From positions 62,001 through 126,000 of the forward strand of contig JAFGOZ010000010.1 in NCBI GenBank assembly GCA_016926235.1: a DNA stretch of 64,000 bases, read 5' to 3'. Origin of the DNA: Bacteroidales bacterium. GTDB lineage: Bacteria; Bacteroidota; Bacteroidia; Bacteroidales; UBA10428. The notes below the pieces were generated by a model. It searched no databases. It was not told the origin of the DNA and was given only the letters and a program-made list of their open reading frames with translations. Of the stretch, positions 56,573-64,000 are shown piece by piece (the stretch's first letter is position 1; each line of letters opens with the position of its first letter). The position numbers and the translations under genes are program-made.

Positions 56573-57140
56573 GGGACAGATAAGTGAAGAAGATATTCGT
56601 AATCTGCCATTAATACATTTTACAGGGGAACTAAAGGTAATTAAAACTGTTCATGAAGTTGAAACCTGTTTAGATTTATTAAAAAATCAACGAATTCTGG
56701 GTTTTGATACCGAAACCAAACCCTCTTTTAAAAAGGGGAAGAAGAACCGTGTTGCCATTCTTCAATTATCAACTGAAAATCAGGCTTATATATTTCAACT
56801 TAATAAGATAGGCTTACATAGCGGTCTGATTGAAATATTAGCTAATAAAACCATTATTAAAGTAGGTGCTGCTATAAAAGATGATATCCTGGCACTAGTA
56901 AAAATCAGGCAATTTGAACCTTCCGGCTTTGTCGACATACAAAAAATAGTCGGAGAATATGGTATTGAACAAATTAGTTTGAAAAAAATGGCTGCCATTG
57001 TATTAGGCGGAAGAATTTCCAAATCACAACAAACATCTAACTGGGAACAGGATGAACTCACTGAAGCCCAACAACTATATGCTGCTACCGATGCCTGGTG
57101 TTCGCTAAAAATCTACACTACTTTAAATCATCATACATAA
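56556..57140 (+). CDS. DEDDy 3'-5' exonuclease domain protein
   Basis: 194 residues from the ATG at 56556 (a TTG two codons earlier is possible). It is an RNase D/WRN-type exonuclease domain. The DEDDy motifs are visible: Exo I GFDTETKP (Asp and Glu), Exo II VGAAIKDDILAL (Asp) and Exo III YAATDAWCSL (Tyr and Asp). There is no HRDC or helicase domain, so it is the stand-alone form. It probably trims DNA or RNA 3' ends. It overlaps the DUF5063 gene and is followed after one base by the RlmI-like gene, making a three-gene run. Confidence 0.9.
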   Translation: MKKTYKGQISEEDIRNLPLIHFTGELKVIKTVHEVETCLDLLKNQRILGFDTETKPSFKKGKKNRVAILQLSTENQAYIFQLNKIGLHSGLIEILANKTIIKVGAAIKDDILALVKIRQFEPSGFVDIQKIVGEYGIEQISLKKMAAIVLGGRISKSQQTSNWEQDELTEAQQLYAATDAWCSLKIYTTLNHHT

Positions 57141-57141
57141 A

Positions 57142-58332
57142 ATGAGTAAACAAGCCGCTAAAATTATCCTTAAATCAGGTAAAGATCAAAGTGTCCTAAG
57201 GCTTCATCCGTGGGTTTTTTCAGGAGCTATAAAAAAAATTGACGGATATGTGAATGAAGGGGATATCGTTCATGTTTATAATAATAAAAATGAATTTCTT
57301 GCTGCTGGTCATTACCAGATCGGTTCTATTGCTATAAGGATTTTCAGTTTTAAACCGGAAGAATATAATTACAATTTCTGGAAGAATAAAGTCAGACGGG
57401 CTTTTGAATTAAGAAAACAAATTGGACTGGCCGACAGTGGTCATACATCTATATACCGGTTAATATATGCTGAAGGCGATGGTCTTCCCGGCCTAATAAT
57501 TGATTGGTATAACGGTACGGCAGTTATGCAAATGCATTCCATAGGAATGCATAAACTAAAAGATGATTTTGTTGAGATACTTAAATCCATATATGGCGAT
57601 AAATTAAAGGCTATTTTTGATAAAAGTTCTCAAACCCTTCCGTTTAAAGGACCTGTTACAGCTGTAGATGGCTCTGTTTATGGAAGCACAAACGCCACTG
57701 AGGCGCTTGAATATAATAACAGGTTTTATGTTGATTGGGAATCCGGTCAAAAAACAGGCTTTTTCATAGACCAGAGAGAAAACAGGGCACTGGTGGCAAA
57801 GTATGCTGCAGACCGAAAAGTCCTCAACATGTTTGGTTACACAGGAGGTTTCTCTGTTTATGCTTTGCAAGGAAGAGCCAATATCGTGCATACTGTAGAT
57901 AGTTCAAAACAAGCTATCGAATTAACCCAAAAGAATGTAGAATTAAACTTTCAAAATGACAACCGTCATACCGGATTCGCTACTGATGCCTTTGACTATC
58001 TGAAAGATATGGATGATGATTACGATCTAATTATCCTGGATCCCCCGGCATTCGCAAAACACAACAATGTACTGCATAATGCATTACAAGGCTACAAAAG
58101 ACTTAATGCACTGGCATTTAATAAGATAAAAAGCGGCGGACTACTTTTTACCTTTTCTTGCTCACAGGTTGTAAGCAAAGAAAACTTCAGAAAATCGGTT
58201 TTTGCTGCCGCAGCCCAAAGTGGTCGCGTGGTAAGGATACTTCACCAATTAACACAACCCGAAGATCACCCGGTAAACATTTATCATCCCGAAGGAGAAT
58301 ATTTAAAAGGACTTGTACTATATGTAGAATAA
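57142..58332 (+). CDS. rlmI: RlmI-like 23S rRNA cytosine methyltransferase
   Basis: 396 residues. The N-terminal PUA domain (HPWVFSGAIKKIDG, EGDIVHVY) and central beta-rich linker (YRLIYAEGDGLPGLIIDWY) precede the Rossmann methyltransferase: TGFFIDQRENRALV, motif I LNMFGYTGGFSVYAL, then LIILDPPAFAK and FTFSCSQVVS. RlmI methylates C5 of a cytosine in 23S rRNA in E. coli; the same function here is likely but not proven. Length normal. Confidence 0.9.
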   Translation: MSKQAAKIILKSGKDQSVLRLHPWVFSGAIKKIDGYVNEGDIVHVYNNKNEFLAAGHYQIGSIAIRIFSFKPEEYNYNFWKNKVRRAFELRKQIGLADSGHTSIYRLIYAEGDGLPGLIIDWYNGTAVMQMHSIGMHKLKDDFVEILKSIYGDKLKAIFDKSSQTLPFKGPVTAVDGSVYGSTNATEALEYNNRFYVDWESGQKTGFFIDQRENRALVAKYAADRKVLNMFGYTGGFSVYALQGRANIVHTVDSSKQAIELTQKNVELNFQNDNRHTGFATDAFDYLKDMDDDYDLIILDPPAFAKHNNVLHNALQGYKRLNALAFNKIKSGGLLFTFSCSQVVSKENFRKSVFAAAAQSGRVVRILHQLTQPEDHPVNIYHPEGEYLKGLVLYVE

Positions 58333-58361
58333 TTGCGTTATTAAAATTAAAATTTCCTCCG

Positions 58362-59093
58362 ATGCAGGCTTTCATCTCAAGATACGGTAAGGTACTATTA
58401 TGGATTACAATATTCAGTATTGCTATGGGCTTCCTGGAAACTGCTGTAGTAATATATCTTCGTGAATTAATGTACCCGGAAGGTTTTAAGTTCCCTCTTG
58501 CACCCATCAATCCCAATATTGCATTAACAGAAGTACTAAGAGAAGCTGCTACTGTAATAATGCTTTTAGGCATTGCCATACTTAGCGGAAAAACAAAAGC
58601 CGAACGCTTTGCATGGTTCCTTTATAGTTTTGCTATATGGGATATTTTCTTCTATATCTTTCTCAAAGTCCTTATCAATTGGCCTGAATCATTGCTCACA
58701 TGGGATATCCTTTTCCTGATACCTGTTACATGGGTTGGCCCGGTAATATCACCTGTAATAGTGGCCTTCACCATGATAGCCTTTGCATTGCTTATTAATT
58801 ATTTACATACTAAAACAGATCGATTAAAAATCAGATTATTTCACTGGACTTTCCTGATAACAGGATCCCTTGTTTTAATTCTGGCATGGACCTGGGATTA
58901 TTCAAAGTATATCTTACACTATTATTCGTTTAAAGAAATATGGACCATGCCAAGCAAAGAACCTCTTTATGAGCTTGCGATGCAATACATACCACAATCT
59001 TTTAACTGGTTTTTATTTTTGCTGGGAGAATTCATAATTATAACCGGTATTTTTATATTTTACAGGCAGAATTTAAATAGAACCAAAAAATAG
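58362..59093 (+). CDS. Multi-pass membrane protein of unknown function
   Basis: 243 residues from the ATG at 58362; the frame extends upstream to 58158 but there only shadows the previous gene. About six membrane helices are visible, e.g. VLLWITIFSIAMGFLETAVV, ATVIMLLGIAILSG, WDILFLIPVTWVGPVISPVI, and WFLFLLGEFIIITGIFIF at the end. Conserved-looking polar positions are GFLETAVVIYLRELMYPEGF and YSFAIWDIFFYIFLK. I do not recognise a named family. It is 29 bases after the RlmI-like gene and possibly co-transcribed. Confidence 0.72.
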   Translation: MQAFISRYGKVLLWITIFSIAMGFLETAVVIYLRELMYPEGFKFPLAPINPNIALTEVLREAATVIMLLGIAILSGKTKAERFAWFLYSFAIWDIFFYIFLKVLINWPESLLTWDILFLIPVTWVGPVISPVIVAFTMIAFALLINYLHTKTDRLKIRLFHWTFLITGSLVLILAWTWDYSKYILHYYSFKEIWTMPSKEPLYELAMQYIPQSFNWFLFLLGEFIIITGIFIFYRQNLNRTKK

Positions 59094-59094
59094 A

Positions 59095-60366
59095 TTATTT
59101 AAAAGTGGTAAGAAAATTTGTCAATTTCATAATTGTATCAATCTCTCCAAAACCACCTGGCTTCTCAATAAAAATTATATCTCCAAAATCTCCATCTACA
59201 TTCGAATAACACAAACCCGGAACAATTTCTGTTCGCGGATGTAATGCCTTAATATTAAGCGATTTCATAACCTGGCGAGTGGTATCATTTCCAATAACTA
59301 TTAAATTACCAAATATCTTCGACTGCATGGCAAGACGGGTAAGACGGGCAATATTCACAACGGCCCTTTCATGTATTATATCAACCACTCCCTCTTTTAC
59401 ACCCGCTTGTGTAAAATATGCATGAAGAAGACTTCTTGATTTAATCGTTTGAAGAACTATATTCTTACCCTCACTGGCTTTCTTTATCAATGAATTTATA
59501 AAAAGAGTCACATTCTCGGAGGGTATGTCTTCCTTATTAATTAATATTTCCTGTGGGATAAGCATTTGATGGTATCCATTCGCACAAGCAAATTCAGTCT
59601 GCTCAAACGAAGTTTTATTCATGCTTCCATTTACAATTAACACCGGCTTATTATTTTTAATGTAAGGCATCGTTTCTCCGCGCAGCTGGAGAAGCTCCGG
59701 TAATAATTCTGCAAACCCGGCAGGACCAGCAACTAAATGAAGTGCATCATTTTCTTTCAGTAGATTGCCAATGTTTCTTAAATCAGAAGTGGTCTCTGTA
59801 TCAAATATAAGTATTCGCTTATATTTTTGTTTAAATAATTTTTCTTTCCCAAGATGTTTCAATTGTATAACTTTTGTTTTAATCCTGGTCTGCCTGCGAA
59901 GAATATCCGGCACATAACTTAATGATATCGGATACATAGGATTTGCCGCAATAATGGAATTATGCAACAGGTTTTCCTCAACATATTGATAACCCTTTCG
60001 TGTATAACGTTTCAGTTTTGGGTAAGCAGGGATGAAGCATAAAGGATTATAGTCAAGTTTTTCCAATAAAGCATCCAATTCTATCCCTACATTGCCTCTT
60101 AAGGTTGAGTCTGTCTTTTTATAAATATGATGAACGCCCACTTTCTTCGCGTTGTCACAAATATCTTTTATTATTGTTGATGCAACAGACGGATCAATGT
60201 AACGGGATTCCGTGTCAATAACAACTACTTCAATATTGGATGGCAATGCGGTGAAATCGATATTCACATCAATAGTAATAATAGTGGGGACCCCCTTTTT
60301 CGAAAACTGTGCACCTGTTTCAATTGCGCCCGTTAAATCATCTGATATGATTAGTAAATCGATCAA
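59095..60366 (-). CDS. Four-carbon acid sugar kinase family (DUF1537, OtnK-like)
   Basis: 423 residues. The N-terminal sugar-binding domain opens IDLLIISDDLTGAIETG and has IYKKTDSTLRGNVGIELDALL. The C-terminal nucleotide-binding domain has GNDTTRQVMKSL and PGLCYSNVDGDFGDIIFIEKPGGFG. Known members phosphorylate threonate, erythronate or related sugar acids. The start is TTG at 60366: an in-frame stop lies just upstream and no ATG is near the conserved N-terminus. It is 10 bases downstream of the LarA-like gene, hence same operon. It probably acts on a sugar acid from uronate breakdown; the substrate is inference. Confidence 0.85.
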   Translation of the reverse strand: MIDLLIISDDLTGAIETGAQFSKKGVPTIITIDVNIDFTALPSNIEVVVIDTESRYIDPSVASTIIKDICDNAKKVGVHHIYKKTDSTLRGNVGIELDALLEKLDYNPLCFIPAYPKLKRYTRKGYQYVEENLLHNSIIAANPMYPISLSYVPDILRRQTRIKTKVIQLKHLGKEKLFKQKYKRILIFDTETTSDLRNIGNLLKENDALHLVAGPAGFAELLPELLQLRGETMPYIKNNKPVLIVNGSMNKTSFEQTEFACANGYHQMLIPQEILINKEDIPSENVTLFINSLIKKASEGKNIVLQTIKSRSLLHAYFTQAGVKEGVVDIIHERAVVNIARLTRLAMQSKIFGNLIVIGNDTTRQVMKSLNIKALHPRTEIVPGLCYSNVDGDFGDIIFIEKPGGFGEIDTIMKLTNFLTTFK

Positions 60367-60375
60367 TATGTATCT

Positions 60376-61638
60376 TTAAAAATTAAACAACCGGCCATCA
60401 GCATCCAATAATTTCTTCGGTTCGCCAATTACCTCAATATTTGCTTTTTTACGAATAATATCCAATACAGGTTGCGAAAGATAGAGATGTTCAAGGTGTA
60501 AAGTATCCAAAATCCGGATTATTTTTGCATCTTCAGCTGGTGTTTCTCCATTCTGCCGAAGGGCATACATTACAGCTTGTTCATCATTCTCAGCTATTAC
60601 CGGTATTTTTACCCGTTCATAATTTCCGCTGGTGTATACATTTTCATATGTAACTGTATAATTTATCTTTTCAAATAATTCTCTTGAAATTACATCTGAA
60701 AGCCCCATCCCTAAAGCATTCCCATATGTCTCTTCTGTCAGATCCCTTACATATATTGAATTTATTACAGGATAATCAGGATCTTTTTGTCCATGTATGC
60801 CCATCCTTCCAATAATATTTGGATCCAACCCGACACCACTAATATTCTTACCAATCCTGTCTACTATTAATACATCAATATCACGAATAGGCAGAGAGGG
60901 CATCATTTTTTTTGCCAAATCCAGTAATCCGGGTTCTTTCATCATTATTTCATGAGCAGGAAGAACTTCAATCCGGTAAGGTTTATCAAAAGCATTCTCT
61001 ATAATACCCACACCGCCTATTATTTTTCCGGCAGCAAATACATCTTTTGCAACAGCCGGTATATAATCTGTCATTCCTTTAGTACCAAAAGTATGAATAG
61101 CAAAAGCCTGCTCATGCTTTCCCAGACCAATTGTAGCCATTTTCACCAAACCACTCTCATAATCTCCCCGAAAATTAGTGTGCGGTTTTATTCTATTAAT
61201 CAATAGTATGCCATCTGACTCATAAGCATATTTATCCATAAATACTTTTACCGGGGAATGTTTTTTCTCCAATTCAACAACCTGCATAGATGATTTTACA
61301 GGACAGCCCATGCTTTTCTCCGAAATCCCATAATTGTTCAGTACTTCTTTTTGCCCGTCTGCTATAGCACCTCCATGACTTCCCATTGCCGGTATTATAA
61401 AAGGATATGCTCCTCTGTTTTTTACCCAGTTAACTACATCCCTGGTAATTTCAGCAATATCAGTAATCCCCCTGCTTCCTGCAGTTATTGCAATATGCAT
61501 ACCCGGCTTCACTTTAGCATTTAATATGTTAAGCCGTGGTAGCAGAAATCCGTGTATATTTGAAATAGAATCTGTATCAAAGGTTTGTTTAACCTTATAC
61601 ATTACTATGGATTCCGGATTATTTTTCCTGATAAGCAT
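60376..61638 (-). CDS. LarA-like protein (lactate racemase N-domain family, DUF2088)
   Basis: 420 residues. The N-terminal part has the DUF2088/LarA fold pattern: HIAITAGSRGI, PFIIPAMGSHGGA, and ILLINRIKPHTNFRGDYESGLVKM with a His in the metal-cofactor region. The family includes nickel-pincer lactate racemases and other 2-hydroxyacid racemases and epimerases. The usual long C-terminal LarA domain is replaced by a different region of about 200 residues (DVLIVDRIGKNISGVGLDPN), typical of the sugar-acid-linked branch. It is first-neighbour to the DUF1537 kinase and the cupin, in one operon. Likely an epimerase or racemase of a sugar acid. Confidence 0.75.
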   Translation of the reverse strand: MLIRKNNPESIVMYKVKQTFDTDSISNIHGFLLPRLNILNAKVKPGMHIAITAGSRGITDIAEITRDVVNWVKNRGAYPFIIPAMGSHGGAIADGQKEVLNNYGISEKSMGCPVKSSMQVVELEKKHSPVKVFMDKYAYESDGILLINRIKPHTNFRGDYESGLVKMATIGLGKHEQAFAIHTFGTKGMTDYIPAVAKDVFAAGKIIGGVGIIENAFDKPYRIEVLPAHEIMMKEPGLLDLAKKMMPSLPIRDIDVLIVDRIGKNISGVGLDPNIIGRMGIHGQKDPDYPVINSIYVRDLTEETYGNALGMGLSDVISRELFEKINYTVTYENVYTSGNYERVKIPVIAENDEQAVMYALRQNGETPAEDAKIIRILDTLHLEHLYLSQPVLDIIRKKANIEVIGEPKKLLDADGRLFNF

Positions 61639-61656
61639 ATAAATATGAGTATATTA

Positions 61657-61989
61657 CTAAATAAAATCCTCCCTGATCGGACTAAATGAATCGATTAACC
61701 TCACATTCCCGGTCAGAGTCTGGACAGTATGAGGAACTCCTGACGGAACAGCGAAAACATCGCCTTCCTTCAGATGATACTTCTCTTCTCCAATAAATAC
61801 GTATAATTCTCCCTCAGCCACATAGCTTATCTGCTCATGAGGATGTGAATGAGGAGGATCCGGTTGAATCATCGGCCCATTTGAAAAATCAATTATGGCT
61901 GTCATCAGATCATTTAAGTGAGCTAATCTCCTTTCAATATTATTGCCAGGATTAGCCACAGACATATCTTTATACTTATAAATTGCCAT
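61657..61989 (-). CDS. kdgF: Cupin, KdgF-like
   Basis: 110 residues from the ATG at 61989; the TTG two codons earlier was not used. It is a single small cupin barrel: HSHPHEQISYVAEGELYVF holds the metal-binding histidines and glutamate-equivalent positions of motif 1, and VPSGVPHTVQTL is motif 2. Length, the HSHPHEQISYV core and the C-terminal SPIREDF closely resemble KdgF, which opens delta-4,5-unsaturated galacturonate to the linear keto sugar after GH105/GH88 or lyase action. The nearby pectin locus makes the substrate available. The symbol is by resemblance; other metal cupins cannot be excluded. Confidence 0.7.
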   Translation of the reverse strand: MAIYKYKDMSVANPGNNIERRLAHLNDLMTAIIDFSNGPMIQPDPPHSHPHEQISYVAEGELYVFIGEEKYHLKEGDVFAVPSGVPHTVQTLTGNVRLIDSFSPIREDFI

Positions 61990-62044
61990 ATTCAATAGGT
62001 TTCATTAATAATATTCAAAGTTAACATTTTCCTTCATTCGGTAT

Positions 62045-62073
62045 AAAAAAAAACCGCCGGGTAAACCGGCGGT
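62045..62073 (-). terminator. Rho-independent terminator for the gene at 62097-63164
   Basis: The stem accgccgg (62053-62060) and ccggcggt (62066-62073) has a 5-base loop. On the minus strand it is followed by a run of eight T residues. It is the most GC-rich hairpin of the window and lies 24 bases past the stop. Confidence 0.9.
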
Positions 62074-62096
62074 CAAATATTCTATTAAAGGTATCC

Positions 62097-63164
62097 TTAC
62101 TTAACAATAAGTTTATTTACAGCTTTACCTTCTTTAGTATTAAGCGCTATAAAATACAAACCTGCATCAAGCTTACTTGATTTTACAGTTATTGTATTAG
62201 CACCTGCGTTAGCATCTCTTACGATCCTGTCAACTTCCTGACCAGCAATATTATATACCACAATATCAATTGAGCTGGCACGCTTCAGGCTGAATTGAAC
62301 ATTGAAAATTCCATTTGCAGCTGGGTTTGGAGCAAGAACCATGTCAAATGAAGGAGCAGAAACTCTTTCTTTTGTTCCAACAATATCAATTCCCATTGCC
62401 CATAGACAAGAATTGGCTACAACTTTATAAAATGCATCTGTTGCATGTTCCTGGAAATTATAGTGGTTTGCAACAACAACCATTCTGTTTTCCAGAGTTG
62501 CGCCAGCTTCACCCTCAATAGCCCACAGGTAAGCATTGTTTGGATATCCAGAATCTGTAAGTTGCACGCAATAAGATGTGTTTGTAGCATTTTGGTAAAC
62601 ATCATCAAAATCACCACCTTCAAGACTGTCAAGGAATGCTACGTGAACTTGTGCATTACCACTTTGACCAGTATTAAAACCTTCCGTCCAAGTTATTTCA
62701 TCACCAGCTTCACCAATGTTTGTAAAAATTTCATGAGCAGGATCCCTGATCACAAATTTTTGAACTGAATCATTGCTTGCTGCAGCAAGGTTAAAGTTAG
62801 GACATGCAAACCAAGTTGGTCTTTGAGGTGCATAAGGCTCAATGCTTACGCAAGGAAGCGGAAACCCTGCAGTACCAAAATTTTCACATCTGCTTGAGCT
62901 GATAGACTCCAGAATAAAAAACAAGTCATAATCAGCATAAGGAGTTTCGGTATCCCAAGGGGCAGCATTGAAAGCATCCTGAGCTATCACACTATCAATT
63001 ACAAAAGTATCACACATAGCTACAATTTTTTGCAAAACTGTATCTTCATATGGATTTGCATCAAGTGTTGAATTTGTCAATGCTAAAATTTTAAGTTTTT
63101 GAGCAGATACGCTAAACGTAACTGCTAACATCATTGCAAACAAAAAGTAAAGTTTTCTTTTCAT
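62097..63164 (-). CDS. T9SS-secreted protein with N-terminal Rossmann-like domain
   Basis: 355 residues. A signal peptide ends FSVSAQ. The N-terminal 240 residues (KLKILALTNSTLD, YDLFFILESISSSR, ENRMVVVANHYNFQEH) look like a ThuA/glutamine-amidotransferase-type alpha/beta fold, but catalytic residues are not recognised. The last 75 residues are a T9SS type A sorting domain (LAPNPAANGIFNVQFS to VNKLIVK). Expected outside the cell or at the surface. It has its own terminator. Function unknown. Confidence 0.7.
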   Translation of the reverse strand: MKRKLYFLFAMMLAVTFSVSAQKLKILALTNSTLDANPYEDTVLQKIVAMCDTFVIDSVIAQDAFNAAPWDTETPYADYDLFFILESISSSRCENFGTAGFPLPCVSIEPYAPQRPTWFACPNFNLAAASNDSVQKFVIRDPAHEIFTNIGEAGDEITWTEGFNTGQSGNAQVHVAFLDSLEGGDFDDVYQNATNTSYCVQLTDSGYPNNAYLWAIEGEAGATLENRMVVVANHYNFQEHATDAFYKVVANSCLWAMGIDIVGTKERVSAPSFDMVLAPNPAANGIFNVQFSLKRASSIDIVVYNIAGQEVDRIVRDANAGANTITVKSSKLDAGLYFIALNTKEGKAVNKLIVK

Positions 63165-63545
63165 AATGTAATAGTTTTAATGGGTTATTAATTCGGCATA
63201 AATATACAAGTTTTCTGTTTATTTTTCAAAATAAATTATAAAACTTTTGTTAATAATATATGTAAAAGGGTTGAAAATTCAAGTTTTTTAATAAAAAAAT
63301 GCTCTGCGGAGAAAATGAAACAACAGATAAAAGCGCTAAAGCGCAGTTTGCTTCATCATTGATTTTTAATTTATTAGAATTTCTGACTAAAGTCCATTTT
63401 ATCATGAGGTCAATAATTACCCCCGGATAAATCCGGGGGCTATATTTATCGGATATAATAAAGCTTTTTGCCACTTTTTTCAATTTTAATCCGGTCACTA
63501 CTGAAAAAAACTTGAAAAAGATCAATAACCTATGTTATAAACAAA
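63165..63545. other. Intergenic region with hairpins, no gene seen
   Basis: About 380 AT-rich bases. Two short GC-rich palindromes stand out: gcgctaaagcgc (63333-63344) and a 9-bp perfect stem cccccggat-aa-atccggggg (63420-63439). The second has the same design (C-run, ggat/gat, short A loop) as the hairpin at 1648-1664 inside repeat copy B. An open frame over 63250-63525 (-) has no family resemblance and was not called. Confidence 0.45.
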
Positions 63546-63570
63546 AAAGCCCTGCAAAATGCAGGGCTTT
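63546..63570 (-). terminator. Terminator of the last gene
   Basis: The perfect 10-bp stem aaagccctgc (63546-63555) and gcagggcttt (63561-63570) has a 5-base loop and T-rich sequence on the minus-strand side. It lies 20 bases past the stop at 63590. Confidence 0.85.
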
Positions 63571-63589
63571 AATTAATACTATATTAAGA

Positions 63590-64000
63590 TTAGTTCTTAA
63601 TCATAACAATATTTCTGCCTGCTTTGCCTTTTCTAATATTAACAAAGTAAACACCTTTTTCAATGTCAGCAATATTTATTGTCATCGTGTTGCTGGTAGC
63701 AATACGTGAAATAACTTCCTGTCCAACTGAATTAATAATAGAAACGGTAGCGTCTACATCAAGACCTTCAATTGTTACAACATTGTTAGACGGATTCGGG
63801 AATAACCTGATATCGTTAGCTAACAATTGTTGAGGAACATTAGTTGTATCACCCTGTATTTGAATAACTGTAATATGGTATGTATCACCTCTTCTGGTAT
63901 TTTCTGCTCTCGCGTATACTGAGAAAGTAGTAGTATCAGCAGTAAGGTCAAATGTACCGTTACCCGTTACAGTTGCCAGGCTACTTGTAGGCACAAAAGT
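63590..64000 (-). CDS. C-terminal part of a T9SS-sorted secreted protein (5' end outside window)
   Basis: The frame is open to the right edge, so only the last 136 or so codons are seen. A short beta-rich piece (TTFSVYARAENTRRGDTYHI) is followed by a complete T9SS type A sorting domain (about 75 residues, LFPNPSNNVVTIEG to GRNIVMIKN). Nothing of the functional domains can be seen. The apparent GTG start at 63994 is only an artefact of the cut. Confidence 0.85.
   Translation of the reverse strand, partial: TFVPTSSLATVTGNGTFDLTADTTTFSVYARAENTRRGDTYHITVIQIQGDTTNVPQQLLANDIRLFPNPSNNVVTIEGLDVDATVSIINSVGQEVISRIATSNTMTINIADIEKGVYFVNIRKGKAGRNIVMIKN

Noticed and set aside
58158..58361. Upstream extension of the membrane protein gene
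   Set aside because: These codons overlap the end of the RlmI-like gene in another frame and have no membrane or family character; the ATG at 58362 starts the first helix region.
63250..63525. 91-codon minus-strand frame
   Set aside because: It spans the intergenic palindromes, has no family resemblance and no plausible context.

Overview
The window reads as a chromosomal segment of an AT-rich member of the Bacteroidota. The evidence is a SusC/SusD pair, at least six proteins ending in a type IX secretion (T9SS) type A sorting domain, a periplasmic-propeller hybrid histidine kinase, several Bacteroidota-typical housekeeping genes (OstA-like/PPIase cluster, DUF5063 next to a DEDD exonuclease) and promoter -7 elements of the TAnnTTTG type. 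The plant cell-wall enzymes and T9SS cargo fit a polysaccharide degrader of the Marinilabiliales/Prolixibacteraceae kind, but that placement is inference.

Layout. (1) 1-2290: the 3' part of a HAD phosphatase, then an MNT-HEPN toxin-antitoxin module whose HEPN toxin has an in-frame stop before its catalytic motif. The module lies between two related palindrome-ended repeats, and a 16-unit 21-bp tandem array follows. (2) 2293-9414: a short and a long GH78 alpha-L-rhamnosidase around a secreted DUF2341 protein. (3) 9712-12976: a small lipoprotein, a methyltransferase and an ABC-F ATPase. (4) 12989-26626: two paralogous propeller/Y_Y_Y/GAF sensors with no kinase domain, a T9SS-exported alpha/beta hydrolase and a propeller hybrid histidine kinase, all on the minus strand. 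(5) 26833-29790: a T9SS-exported DUF362 protein and a DUF318-type permease. (6) 29830-41165: a pectin utilisation locus on the minus strand, read as SusC, SusD, GH105 (T9SS), GH105 (lipoprotein), GH28 (lipoprotein), GH28 (lipoprotein). (7) 41451-59093: housekeeping genes: recG, methyltransferase, ABC ATPase, cobalamin adenosyltransferase, DUF2795, OstA-like protein with three SurA-type chaperones, guaB, a RecQ helicase, DUF5063, a DEDD exonuclease, an RlmI-type methyltransferase and a membrane protein. (8) 59095-61989: a three-gene unit of KdgF-like cupin, LarA-like protein and DUF1537 sugar-acid kinase. (9) 62097-64000: two T9SS-sorted proteins, the last one cut by the window edge.

How the parts may work together (inference). 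SusC/SusD import pectic oligosaccharides. GH28 enzymes cut galacturonan, GH105 enzymes remove unsaturated uronic acids left by lyases, and GH78 enzymes remove rhamnose. This points to rhamnogalacturonan/homogalacturonan. The KdgF-like cupin of region 8 could linearise the unsaturated galacturonate that GH105 releases. The propeller sensors and hybrid kinase between the two enzyme blocks are the likely regulators, although none carries the AraC-type output domain usual in such loci. No tRNA, rRNA, CRISPR array, transposase or integrase was recognised.
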